This document shows, in pieces, positions 35,522 to 43,968 of a stretch of DNA of 64,000 bases; positions within the stretch are counted from its first letter, which is position 1; each line of letters opens with the position of its first letter. This stretch comes from Actinomycetes bacterium (GTDB lineage Bacteria > Actinomycetota > Acidimicrobiia > Acidimicrobiales > RAAP-2): the NCBI GenBank assembly GCA_021791615.1, contig JAJYWG010000183.1, positions 1-64,000 on the forward strand, read 5' to 3'. The notes under the pieces are model-generated. The model did no database searches. It saw only the letters and a list, made by a program, of their open reading frames with translations, and was not told the DNA's origin. Position numbers and translations under genes: made by a program.

Positions 35522-36158
35522 CCGGTTCTGCCGGCGCCGGCGCCGGCGCCGACGCGTCGACGGGGACGATCCCGGCAAGCAGCTCGGCCTTGACGAGCCG
35601 GGCAACCTGCTCGGGGTCCTCCAGGTCCCAGCGCCCGGGTGAGGCGATGTAGGAGAGCACCATGCGGGCCAGGAAGTCGGCCGCCATCTCGATGTCGACG
35701 CCGGGAGCCAACGCGTGACGCTCCAAATAGGGTACCAATACCGCGGCGATGAGGGTCTGGGTGCCGGTGCTCTCGACGGTGAGGGTCGGGAGCAGGACCT
35801 CGGGCTCGGTCTCGAGGATCCGTTGGAGGACCTCGTGATCGCGGATCGCCCGGTGGGCGAACACGAGCCCGCGCTCCATCACCTCTTCGAGCGAGCCGGC
35901 CGTGTGGACCTCCTCGTAGAGCCGCTCGAAGAACCGGGCGTACTCCCAGGCCACCACGGCATTGACCAGCTCACCCCTGCCGCCTGGGAAGTAGCGGTAG
36001 ACCGTCGCTCTCGACACGCCCGCCTCTCGAGCGGCGTCTTCGACCGTCGTCTTCGCAAGGCCCCACCGAGCCACGCAGTCGTAGGTGGCTTGGAGGATCC
36101 GGAGCCGAGTCTCTTCGGAGCGCTCCTGGTCGGTCCCGGTCACGGGTCCAAGGTTCAC
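35424..36158 (-). CDS. TetR-family regulator, paralogue of the neighbouring TetR
   Basis: 244 residues. HTH: TTVEDAAREAGVSRATVYRYFPGG. The ligand domain carries LETEPEVLLPTL and MVLSYIASPGRWDLEDPEQVARLV, closely resembling the TetR at 32938-33789. The last 30 residues are Arg/Pro-rich and are encoded antisense to the end of the DMT permease gene. The GTG start overlaps the dapB stop (GTGA), so it is translated from the dapB operon even though its likely targets are the cassette genes. Confidence 0.85.
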   Translation of the reverse strand: MNLGPVTGTDQERSEETRLRILQATYDCVARWGLAKTTVEDAAREAGVSRATVYRYFPGGRGELVNAVVAWEYARFFERLYEEVHTAGSLEEVMERGLVFAHRAIRDHEVLQRILETEPEVLLPTLTVESTGTQTLIAAVLVPYLERHALAPGVDIEMAADFLARMVLSYIASPGRWDLEDPEQVARLVKAELLAGIVPVDASAPAPAPAEPVNRRPPDGQGGTPRPSRSRDRGSPRPVRRRAR

Positions 36159-36973
36159 AGGCCCAAGATGCCCTCGAGCCCCACCGTGAGACCGGGGCGT
36201 CCCGGCACCGCCCTTACCGCAACGAGCACCCCATCCATGAAGGACCGCCGGTCGTAGGAGTCGTGGCGCACAGTGAGAGTCTGGCCGGGCGCTCCGAAGA
36301 GGACCTCCTCGTGGGCCACCAGGCCCTGCAGCCTCACCGAGTGGACCCGCACGCCGCCCGGGCCCTCACCTCCGCGGGCGCCTTCGAGCATCCAGCGGGT
36401 GGTCGGATCGGCGGCGAAGGACCCTGCACCTGCGCGCCTCCGCGCCGCGTCGATGACTTCGGCGGTGTGCAGGGCGGTACCCGAGGGAGCGTCGCGTTTC
36501 TCGTCGTGGTGCAGCTCGATGATCTCCGCGCCTCGCATGTAGGGGGCGGCCATCTCGCAGAACTTCATGAGGAGCACCGCTCCGATGGCGAAGTTCGGCG
36601 CGACCACTGCATTGGCCGTCCTCCCGTCGAACGCCCGGGACAGAGCGTCCAGGTCACCCTGGTCCAAGCCGGTCGTCCCCACGACGGCGTGGATACCTCT
36701 GGCAGCGCACCACGGGAGGGTCTCGCGTGCCGCTTCGGCAACCGTGAAGTCCACGACGATCTGAACGCGCGCTTCGATCAGCGCGTCGAGGGAGTCCTCG
36801 ACCACGAGCTCGGGCACGGCATTGCCGGCCAACGAGCGCAATGTCACCCCCGCTGCCCCCGGATCGACGGCCGCGACGAGCAGCATGCCGCTCGCCGACG
36901 ACACTGCCCGGCACACCTCTTGGCCCATCCGCCCAGCCGCGCCGACTACCCCCACTCGCAGCACCGGGTCCAC
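36155..36973 (-). CDS. dapB: 4-hydroxy-tetrahydrodipicolinate reductase
   Basis: 272 residues. NAD(P)-binding GVVGAAGRMGQEV at the N-terminus, VVGTTGLDQGDL, and the substrate/catalytic segment ELHHDEKRDAPSGTAL. It reduces the DapA product. The GTG at 36973 follows the M16 peptidase stop by one base. The tetR gene overlaps its stop. It is the last biosynthetic gene of the pnp-M16-dapB run. Confidence 0.95.
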   Translation of the reverse strand: MDPVLRVGVVGAAGRMGQEVCRAVSSASGMLLVAAVDPGAAGVTLRSLAGNAVPELVVEDSLDALIEARVQIVVDFTVAEAARETLPWCAARGIHAVVGTTGLDQGDLDALSRAFDGRTANAVVAPNFAIGAVLLMKFCEMAAPYMRGAEIIELHHDEKRDAPSGTALHTAEVIDAARRRAGAGSFAADPTTRWMLEGARGGEGPGGVRVHSVRLQGLVAHEEVLFGAPGQTLTVRHDSYDRRSFMDGVLVAVRAVPGRPGLTVGLEGILGL

Positions 36974-36974
36974 G

Positions 36975-38336
36975 CTACTTCGCTCCGTCCCGCTCGCTGC
37001 CTTCGCAGGACGCGCTCGAGAGCCCGAGCCGGGCTGCGTCGACGGCGGGGGCGACCGGACCGACCACGGACAGGGTCCTGGGCGACGCCGCCAGATGCTC
37101 GGCGGCACGCCGGACGTCGTCGGGGCTCACCTCCTCGATGCGCGCGAGGATGCTGTCGATCGTCCTCACCTCGTGGTGGAGCAGGAGCGACGAACCGATC
37201 CAGCTCATCCGGGCTCCCGAATCCTCCATCGAGAGCAGCGCATCGGCGCGGAGGTTGGCTTTCGCCACCTCCATCTCCCTCGAAGTGACACCCTTGTCGG
37301 CCAGCAGCTCGATCTCCCCGACACTGATCTTCAGCACCTCGTCGAGATGCTCTGGAGCCGTCCCGGCCATGATGCACATCGAGCCGGTCTCCTCGAACGG
37401 GGTGCGTTCGGACCAGATCGAGTACGCCAGGCTCCGCTCCTCACGGACCTTCTGGAAGAGCCGGCTCGACAGACCACCACCGAGCACGTGGTTCAGCACC
37501 GAGAGCGCCCACCGCTCCTCGTCGAAGCGCGAGACCGACCGGCTCCCGATCACCACGTGCACCTGCTCGGTCTCACGGTGCTGCACCACCAAGGGCACGG
37601 GGGGGTCGACCGGTGCCGTCCTCTGCGGGGGGTGCCCTCCGCTCCAGTTCTCGAAACGAGCCTCAAGGGCTTCGGACACCGCCTCGTGTGAGCAGTCTCC
37701 GGCCACCGACACGACGATGTTCCCCGGCCGGTAGTGCTCGTCGAAGAACTGCCGGATGTCGTCACAGGTGATGGCCTCCACGCTCGAAGTCGACCCGAGC
37801 GTGTCACGTCCGAGGCCGTGCCCGGGGAACAGCGCGGCGTTCCACTGCTCGACCGACTGGTCCGACGGCTCGTCGGCATGCATGAGGATCTCGTCGAAGA
37901 TCACTCTGCGCTCGGCCGCCACGTCGGTCTCGGTCAGCGCCGGCCGGCACATGATGTCGCTCAAGATGTCCAGGCCGAGCGGGAGGTCCCCGGCCAGGAG
38001 CCGCACGTGGAAATGGGTGTACTCCTTGGCGGTGTACGCGTTGCAGTCCCCACCGACTTCGTCGAGCGACTCTGCGATTGCCGCGGCTGAGCGCTGCTCG
38101 GTCCCTTTGAACAAGAGGTGCTCGAGGAAGTGCGATGCGCCCCCGAGCTCGACCGGCTCGTCACGCGAGCCGGTGCCCACCCAGAACCCCAGCGCCGCCG
38201 ACCGCACGTAGGGCATCACCTCGCTCACCAGGAGGATCCCGCAGGAGAGGCGCTCGGTGCGCACCTCGCCGGCCACCGGCGATCGGGTCGACGCCGGCTG
38301 GATCAACGGGGGCCGGATCGATGCCTGCCGGGTCAA
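36975..38336 (-). CDS. M16 (pitrilysin/MPP-like) zinc peptidase
   Basis: 453 residues. The inverted zinc motif is HFLEHLLFKGT, with the distal Glu in the EYTHFHVRLLAGDL...RRVIFDEI region. The C-terminal half has the inactive M16 fold with GGGLSSRLFQKVREERSLAYS. Mycobacterial and Bacillus relatives sit after pnp as here. The TTG start overlaps the pnp stop (TTGA); the first 25 residues are repetitive, and GTG codons inside could also serve. Substrates are unknown. Confidence 0.88.
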   Translation of the reverse strand: MTRQASIRPPLIQPASTRSPVAGEVRTERLSCGILLVSEVMPYVRSAALGFWVGTGSRDEPVELGGASHFLEHLLFKGTEQRSAAAIAESLDEVGGDCNAYTAKEYTHFHVRLLAGDLPLGLDILSDIMCRPALTETDVAAERRVIFDEILMHADEPSDQSVEQWNAALFPGHGLGRDTLGSTSSVEAITCDDIRQFFDEHYRPGNIVVSVAGDCSHEAVSEALEARFENWSGGHPPQRTAPVDPPVPLVVQHRETEQVHVVIGSRSVSRFDEERWALSVLNHVLGGGLSSRLFQKVREERSLAYSIWSERTPFEETGSMCIMAGTAPEHLDEVLKISVGEIELLADKGVTSREMEVAKANLRADALLSMEDSGARMSWIGSSLLLHHEVRTIDSILARIEEVSPDDVRRAAEHLAASPRTLSVVGPVAPAVDAARLGLSSASCEGSERDGAK

Positions 38337-40828
38337 CGGCGCCGGGATCGGTGCCGGGATCGCCGGCTGTCGCCATCCTCCCCGCTGCGCCCGGTGGCGT
38401 CTGCCCCGCTGGCAGCAGGTCCCAGGTCGCCAAGCTCGGCCTCGAGCTCGGCCTCGAACATGTCCTCGAAGGATGCGACCCGGGCGTCGGGGCCGCTCGA
38501 CGCCGAGGAGCGCTCACCTTGACCACCGCCACCGGCGCGGGGTTCACGAGGCTCCGAGCGGCGGCCGCCATCCCGGCCGCCGGCAGCCGAGCGATCCCGT
38601 TCGGGCGGCCGGGAACCGGATCCCTCCCCGCCCCCCGGAGGTGCGGCTGCGAGTGAGAGCGATACCTTGCCCTGCGGGTCGATGTCGTCCACTCGGACTT
38701 CGATCGCCTCGCCCAGGGTGAGGACGTCTTCCACTTGGTTGACCCGCTTGCCTCCCGCCAGCATCGAGAGCTTCGAGATGTGCAGGAGGCCGTCCCTCCC
38801 CGGCAGGACGTTCACGAACGCCCCGAACTTCGTGAGGTTCACGACGCGGCCGGAGTACACGGCACCTACATCGGCCGTCGGAGGATCGAGGATCAACGAG
38901 ATCCGGCGGCGGGCCTCCTCGACAGCGCTTGAGTCCTTTGCCCCGATGGTCACCGTGCCGACCATGCCATCGTCGTCGACGGCGATATCCGCGCCGGTCT
39001 CCTGCTGGAGCGTGTTGATGACCTTCCCCTTCGGACCGATCACCTCCCCGATCTTGTCGATCGGGATCTCGATCGAGACGATCTTGGGCGCGGTCGCCGC
39101 CACTTCGGATCGCGGCTCGGCAATGGCCGCCCGCATCACCTCGAGGATCTTGAGCCTTGCCTCTTTCGCCTGGAGGAGCGCCCGGCTCAGCACCTCGGCC
39201 GGCAGCCCGTCGATCTTGGTGTCAAGCTGGAGAGCGGTCACCGCGTCGGCCGTCCCGGCCACCTTGAAGTCCATGTCGCCGAACGCGTCCTCGGCACCGA
39301 GGATGTCGGTCAGCGTCACGTAGGTGCCGCCGTCGTAGACCAGCCCCATGGCGATGCCGGCGACCGGCGCCTTGATCGGCACACCGGCTGCCATCAGCGA
39401 GAGGGTCGATCCGCACACCGATGCCATCGAGGTCGAGCCGTTCGATGCCAGCACATCGGACACCACTCGCAGCGCGTAGGGGAACTCCTCCTGGCTGGGG
39501 ACAACCGGGAGCAGCGCCCGTTCTGCCAGGAGGCCGTGGCCGATCTCCCGGCGCTTTGGTCCTCTCATGAAACCGGTCTCGCCGGTCGAGAACGGCGGGA
39601 AGTTGTAGTGGTGCATGTACCGCTTGGAGTCGTCGGGGCTGATCGTGTCGAGCATCTGGTCCATGCGAGGCATGCCCAGGGTCGTGACGTTGAGCACTTG
39701 GGTCTCACCCCGTTCGAAGAGGGCCGAACCGTGAGCCGTGGGGAGCAGGTCGACCTCGGCTGACAGGGGGCGGATGTCGGAAGTCCCGCGCCCGTCGATG
39801 CGAACTCCCTCTGAGACGATCCGACTCCGAACGAGCTTCTTGGTGAGTGCGCGCAGCGCCGCCTTGACCTCGGCGGCGCGCTCGGGGAATTCGGGCTCAA
39901 GCTCGTTCATGACCGCTGCCGTGACCTCGCTTGTCGCCCGGGACCGCTCGGTCTTGTCGGCGATCGCATTGACCTGTGCCAGCCGTTCGCGAGCGACATC
40001 CTGGACTCGGGCCCACACGTCGTCCTCGTAGTCGGCGAAGATCGGAAGGGCGATGACCGGCAGAGCCCCGCGCTGCGCGATCACGGCGGCGACCAGGTCC
40101 CGCTGGAGATTGATCGATTCGCGGATCCACGTTTTGGCCGCCTCGAGACCCTCGGTCAGGACCTCCTCGGTGACCTTGGGCGCACCCGCCTCGTAGTACT
40201 TCCACGACCTCTCGGTCCCGCCCGCTTCGACCATCATGATGGCGATCTCGGCCGCCGCGTCCTCCCCGAGCGCGCGACCCGCCACGACCAGCTCGAAGGT
40301 CGACTCGTCCCCCTCTTGGTACGTCGGATGGGGGATCCACGATCCATCGGTGCCATAGGCGATCCGCACCGCGCCGATCGGGCCATCGAAGGGGATGCCC
40401 GACAGCATGAGCGCAGCAGACGCCGCGTTGATCGCCAGGACGTCGTGGGGGTTCTCCTGGTCGGCACCGAAGATCGTGCCGACGATGTGGACCTCGTTGC
40501 GAAAACCCTTGGGGAACGATGGCCGCAACGGACGGTCGATGAGCCGGCAGGTCAAGATGGCCTGGTCCGACGCTTTGCCCTCACGGCGGAAGAACGAGCC
40601 GGGGATCTTGCCTGCGGCGTAGGCCCGTTCTTCGATGTCGACGGTGAGCGGGAAGAAGTCAGCCCCTTCGCGGACGGAACGGGACGCGGTGGCCGTCGCG
40701 AGCAGGACCGTGTCTCCGATCCGAGCCAGGACTGCCCCGTCGGCCAGCTTCGCCAGCTTGCCGGTCTCGAAGGTAAGGGTGCGATCGGTCCCGGTAATGG
40801 GCGCCGACACGATGATGGCGTCAGCCAT
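38333..40828 (-). CDS. pnp: Polyribonucleotide nucleotidyltransferase (PNPase)
   Basis: 831 residues, longer than the usual 700-740. Two RNase PH domains, then KH (IDKIGEVIGPKGKVINTLQQ) and S1 (GAVYSGRVVNLTKFGAFVNV). A disordered tail of about 100 residues follows (Gly/Arg/Ser-rich with an acidic FEDMFEAELEAELGDLG motif and a terminal RRSRHRSRRR). It degrades RNA 3'-5' with phosphate and can add tails. GGAG is well placed before ATG 40828. It lies downstream of rpsO, as in most bacteria, with a hairpin in the spacer. Confidence 0.96.
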   Translation of the reverse strand: MADAIIVSAPITGTDRTLTFETGKLAKLADGAVLARIGDTVLLATATASRSVREGADFFPLTVDIEERAYAAGKIPGSFFRREGKASDQAILTCRLIDRPLRPSFPKGFRNEVHIVGTIFGADQENPHDVLAINAASAALMLSGIPFDGPIGAVRIAYGTDGSWIPHPTYQEGDESTFELVVAGRALGEDAAAEIAIMMVEAGGTERSWKYYEAGAPKVTEEVLTEGLEAAKTWIRESINLQRDLVAAVIAQRGALPVIALPIFADYEDDVWARVQDVARERLAQVNAIADKTERSRATSEVTAAVMNELEPEFPERAAEVKAALRALTKKLVRSRIVSEGVRIDGRGTSDIRPLSAEVDLLPTAHGSALFERGETQVLNVTTLGMPRMDQMLDTISPDDSKRYMHHYNFPPFSTGETGFMRGPKRREIGHGLLAERALLPVVPSQEEFPYALRVVSDVLASNGSTSMASVCGSTLSLMAAGVPIKAPVAGIAMGLVYDGGTYVTLTDILGAEDAFGDMDFKVAGTADAVTALQLDTKIDGLPAEVLSRALLQAKEARLKILEVMRAAIAEPRSEVAATAPKIVSIEIPIDKIGEVIGPKGKVINTLQQETGADIAVDDDGMVGTVTIGAKDSSAVEEARRRISLILDPPTADVGAVYSGRVVNLTKFGAFVNVLPGRDGLLHISKLSMLAGGKRVNQVEDVLTLGEAIEVRVDDIDPQGKVSLSLAAAPPGGGEGSGSRPPERDRSAAGGRDGGRRSEPREPRAGGGGQGERSSASSGPDARVASFEDMFEAELEAELGDLGPAASGADATGRSGEDGDSRRSRHRSRRR

Positions 40829-40983
40829 GGTGCTCCTATCTCTTCAGGGGCGCACCACGGCCGGTTCCCAGTCGTCGAACACCTCCGACCAGCGACGACC
40901 CGCCTGTGCAGGGGAGTGGGCCGGAGGGAGGGGATCGGCGACTGGCAGCCGACGGCTCGGCGTGCCCGCCTTTCTTTGTACGT

Positions 40984-41007
40984 CCGCCCGGCCTCAAGGC
41001 CGGGCGG
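40984..41007. terminator. Strong hairpin between rpsO and pnp
   Basis: A perfect 10-bp inverted repeat (CCGCCCGGCC-TCAA-GGCCGGGCGG) lies 17 bases after the rpsO stop. No T-run follows on the minus strand, so it may be a partial terminator or an RNase processing site; rpsO-pnp spacers are known to hold such processing hairpins in other bacteria. Confidence 0.6.
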
Positions 41008-41023
41008 CAGAGCTCGTGCTCGT

Positions 41024-41293
41024 TCATCGAGTGGTGGATACGCGGATTCCCAGGCGGGAGGTGATGCTCCGGTACCGCTCCACGTCGTTCTTTCGGACGT
41101 AGTCCAGCAGACGGCGGCGCCTGCCGATCAGCTTCATCAGGCCCCGCCGGGTGTGATGATCGCCCTTGTGCACCTTCAGGTGCTCGGTGAGATGGGTGAT
41201 CCGCTCGGTGAGCAACGCGATCTGCACCTCGGGAGACCCGGTATCGGACTCGTGGAGGCGATAGCTGGCAATCGTGGCCTCTTTCTCGGGCAT
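41024..41293 (-). CDS. rpsO: 30S ribosomal protein S15
   Basis: 89 residues, the standard uS15 length. Conserved segments are [36 protein letters not shown] and [15 protein letters not shown] [10 protein letters not shown] near the C-terminus. It binds 16S rRNA. ATG 41293 begins [12 protein letters not shown]. The 244-base spacer between it and ribF holds no gene and may contain its own promoter. Confidence 0.96.
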   Translation of the reverse strand: MPEKEATIASYRLHESDTGSPEVQIALLTERITHLTEHLKVHKGDHHTRRGLMKLIGRRRRLLDYVRKNDVERYRSITSRLGIRVSTTR

Positions 41294-41537
41294 GTGCAGG
41301 GCGACCTCGGTGCTCTCCAGCGTAGGGGGACGGTGTCGAGCACCACCTTTCGGTGCTCGCCGGCTGCCGGATCCACGACGGCCTACGGCCCCGTGCACGG
41401 CTTCCGACCCGGTGTGATCGAGTGCCATGGTAGCAGACGTCTGGACGAAACGCCGGTCGAGCGGGGTCCGATGCACTTGAGGCGGCCCGAGCCTCCGGCC
41501 ACCACCGCCCGGCCTGGCACACGCCGGCGCGATCGGA

Positions 41538-42530
41538 TCACCCGCCTTTCGGGTCAGGATGGCCCGCTCGCCGGTCCGGACCCGGTGCTCGGGAGAGGAG
41601 GCGGTCGACCTGCGCCACGTCCCGGGCCATCTGGTCGACGAGATCTTCGATCCGCTCGAAACGCCGCTCGTCGCGGAGACGGTCCGCGAAAGCCAGCCGG
41701 ACCCGCTGGCCATAGAGGTCCCCTTGGAAGCCAAGGATGTGTGCTTCGATCTGGGCCGGTGCGCCACCGTCTGCGGGGTCGTAGAACGTCGGCCGGCGGC
41801 CGACCGAGATCGCCGCCGGGCGCGGAAGACCGTCCGCGCAGGTGCACCAGCCGGCGTAGATGCCGACGCCGGGAACGGCGATCTCCGAAGGTACCGCGAC
41901 GTTCGCCGTGGGAAATCCGAGCAGGCTCCCGCCGCGCCCGTCGCCTTTCACCACCGGGCCCCGCACCTCGTGCACATGCCCCAAGAGCGCTGCCGCCTCG
42001 GCCACCCGGCCCTCGGCCACGAGGCCCCGAATGCGGGTCGACGAGACGGGGGTACCGCCTTCAGCAGTCAATTCCACGCCGTCGACCTCGAATCCGTAGC
42101 GATGGCCCATGCTGCGGAGCAGTCCGACGTCGCCCATCCGACGGTGGCCGAAGTGGAAGTCCCCTCCGACGACCACGACTCGCGCGCCGAGGGTCTCCAC
42201 CAGCGTCGAGGTCACGAACTGCTCCGCCGGCTCCTCGGCTCGGGAGGAGTCGAACGCCAGGACCAGCGTGGTGTCAACTCCACATGCCGCCAGCAGCTCG
42301 AGCTTCTGCTCGAGGTCGGTGAGGAGGGGTGGTGCCGACTCTGGCCGCACGACCGCCGCCGGGTGCCGATCGAACGTCACGACGACGCTCTCGACACTGA
42401 GCCGGTGAGCGTGCTCGAGCATCCGTTCGAGCAAACGCCGGTGGCCGAGGTGCACCCCGTCGTACGCCCCGACGGTGACGGCGCTCCCGCCTGCCCGCAG
42501 CGCGAAGTCGCCGGACCCGGTGACCTGCAT
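41538..42530 (-). CDS. ribF: Bifunctional riboflavin kinase / FAD synthetase
   Basis: 330 residues. The N-terminal adenylyltransferase domain has [14 protein letters not shown] and [15 protein letters not shown]. The C-terminal flavokinase has [17 protein letters not shown] and GIYAGWCTC. It makes FMN then FAD. It is between truB and rpsO as in other actinobacteria. Confidence 0.94.
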   Translation of the reverse strand: MQVTGSGDFALRAGGSAVTVGAYDGVHLGHRRLLERMLEHAHRLSVESVVVTFDRHPAAVVRPESAPPLLTDLEQKLELLAACGVDTTLVLAFDSSRAEEPAEQFVTSTLVETLGARVVVVGGDFHFGHRRMGDVGLLRSMGHRYGFEVDGVELTAEGGTPVSSTRIRGLVAEGRVAEAAALLGHVHEVRGPVVKGDGRGGSLLGFPTANVAVPSEIAVPGVGIYAGWCTCADGLPRPAAISVGRRPTFYDPADGGAPAQIEAHILGFQGDLYGQRVRLAFADRLRDERRFERIEDLVDQMARDVAQVDRLLSRAPGPDRRAGHPDPKGG

Positions 42531-42598
42531 CAGGGCTTCTCCTGCCTCTTCGCGCTACGAATGGTGTGATCGCGCACGGTTCGAACGTTAGACGCCGG

Positions 42599-43495
42599 TC
42601 AGCGTGCCGCCAGCACGACCGACGGGCGGATGCGATCGGTGCCAGTGGCCTCGTAGACGGCGAGGAGGCGGGCGCTCCCGTCCACCAGCGCCCACGGACC
42701 GTCGCCGGTCGCTCCGAGAGGCACACGGTCGAGGGGAAGACCGCGCGCGATCAGGTCGACGATCTCCGGCTTCACCTCCACCGGCGCGAGGTGGCGCAGT
42801 GCGTCCAGGGGCACGCGGACGGACCCGGGCCCGACGGCCGAGACCGGGCAGGCATCGTCGACGGTGAACTGACCGACTTCGACGCGTCGCAGGTTCTCGA
42901 CATGGGCACCTCCGCCCAGCGCGACGCCGAGATCCGCCGCGAGGACGCGCACGTACGTCCCTGACGAGCAGGTCACTTCCATGGAGAACACCCCGCTGCG
43001 GGGCCCTGGATCGAGTGAGAGGCGATGGATGGTCACCGGCCGAGCTCGCCGTTCGACTTCGATGCCCCGACGGGCGAGCGCGTGGAGACGCTGGCCACCG
43101 ACCTTCACGGCCGAGACCATCGGCGGGGTCTGGAGGATCTCCCCCACGAACGAGGCCGCCGCAGCCCGCACGTCGTCAAGGGTGACCGAGCTCATGTCCC
43201 AAGAGCCGACGACGTCTCCGGAGGCATCGAGCGTCGTCGTCGCTTCCCCGAGCACCACGTCGGCGACGTAGGTCTTCGGCAGAGGGGTGAGAAAGCGCAG
43301 GAGCCGGGTCGTGCGACCGACGCCCACAAGCAGCACTCCGGTGGCGTCTGGGTCGAGGGTGCCGGCATGGCCGACGCGCTTGGTGCCGAGAGCCTTGCGC
43401 ACCCGAGCCACTACGTCGTGGGAGGTCCATCCTGCCTCCTTGTCCACGACAACCAGACCTGTCAACCCGGGGGTGGCCGCGTCCGACGCGCTCAC
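42599..43495 (-). CDS. truB: tRNA pseudouridine(55) synthase
   Basis: 298 residues. The catalytic Asp lies in GHAGTLDPDATGVLLVGVGRTTRL; other motifs are KTYVADVVLG and TPPMVSAVKVGGQRLHALAR. It converts U55 in the T-loop. The GTG start overlaps the rbfA stop (GTGA). No DHH phosphoesterase gene lies between rbfA and truB, unlike many actinobacteria. Confidence 0.95.
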   Translation of the reverse strand: MSASDAATPGLTGLVVVDKEAGWTSHDVVARVRKALGTKRVGHAGTLDPDATGVLLVGVGRTTRLLRFLTPLPKTYVADVVLGEATTTLDASGDVVGSWDMSSVTLDDVRAAAASFVGEILQTPPMVSAVKVGGQRLHALARRGIEVERRARPVTIHRLSLDPGPRSGVFSMEVTCSSGTYVRVLAADLGVALGGGAHVENLRRVEVGQFTVDDACPVSAVGPGSVRVPLDALRHLAPVEVKPEIVDLIARGLPLDRVPLGATGDGPWALVDGSARLLAVYEATGTDRIRPSVVLAAR

Positions 43496-43935
43496 GCGCC
43501 ACCCCTGGCTGCTCGGGCATCATCGTGGGTGGGTTCGCCACCTGGAGGGAGGCTCTCCCCTGCACCGGACAAGCGGCGGAGCGCTGCTTCGATCCGCTCT
43601 CCGGCGAGGACGGCGGGATCGGCTTCGAAACGGAGCTTGGGAGTCCGCTTCATCCGGACCTGGCGTCCCACCTCCCGCTGGAGCTGGGTCCGGTGCTCTT
43701 CGAGCGCCTCGACAGCTCCCTCGGCCAATCCATCGAGGTACACGGTGGCACCCTGCAGGTCGGCCGCGGTGTCGACCGAGGTGATCGTCACCATGCGGAG
43801 TCGCTCGTCGCCGTCGGCAAGCCTCTCGATCCTTTCAGCGAGGATCTCTCGGAGAAGAGCGTTCACCCGGAGCGACCGGGGATACCCCGCGGCCCCTCCG
43901 GCGGAGCGACCCCTACCCTGGCGTCGTGATGCCAT
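43492..43935 (-). CDS. rbfA: 30S ribosome-binding factor A
   Basis: 147 residues. Family segments: RSLRVNALLREILAERIERL, MVTITSVDTAADLQGATVYL and VGRQVRMKRTPKLRFEAD. It matures the 16S rRNA 5' end. A Gly/Ala-rich tail extends past the KH-like domain. It is 33 bases after infB and overlaps truB. Confidence 0.93.
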   Translation of the reverse strand: MASRRQGRGRSAGGAAGYPRSLRVNALLREILAERIERLADGDERLRMVTITSVDTAADLQGATVYLDGLAEGAVEALEEHRTQLQREVGRQVRMKRTPKLRFEADPAVLAGERIEAALRRLSGAGESLPPGGEPTHDDARAARGGA

Positions 43936-43968
43936 GCTGCGCTCCTCGGTGCCTCGACCGACGCGACC

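Noticed and set aside
40316..42322. 668-codon plus-strand open frame
   Set aside because: Antisense to pnp, rpsO and ribF; composition is Arg/Pro-rich noise.
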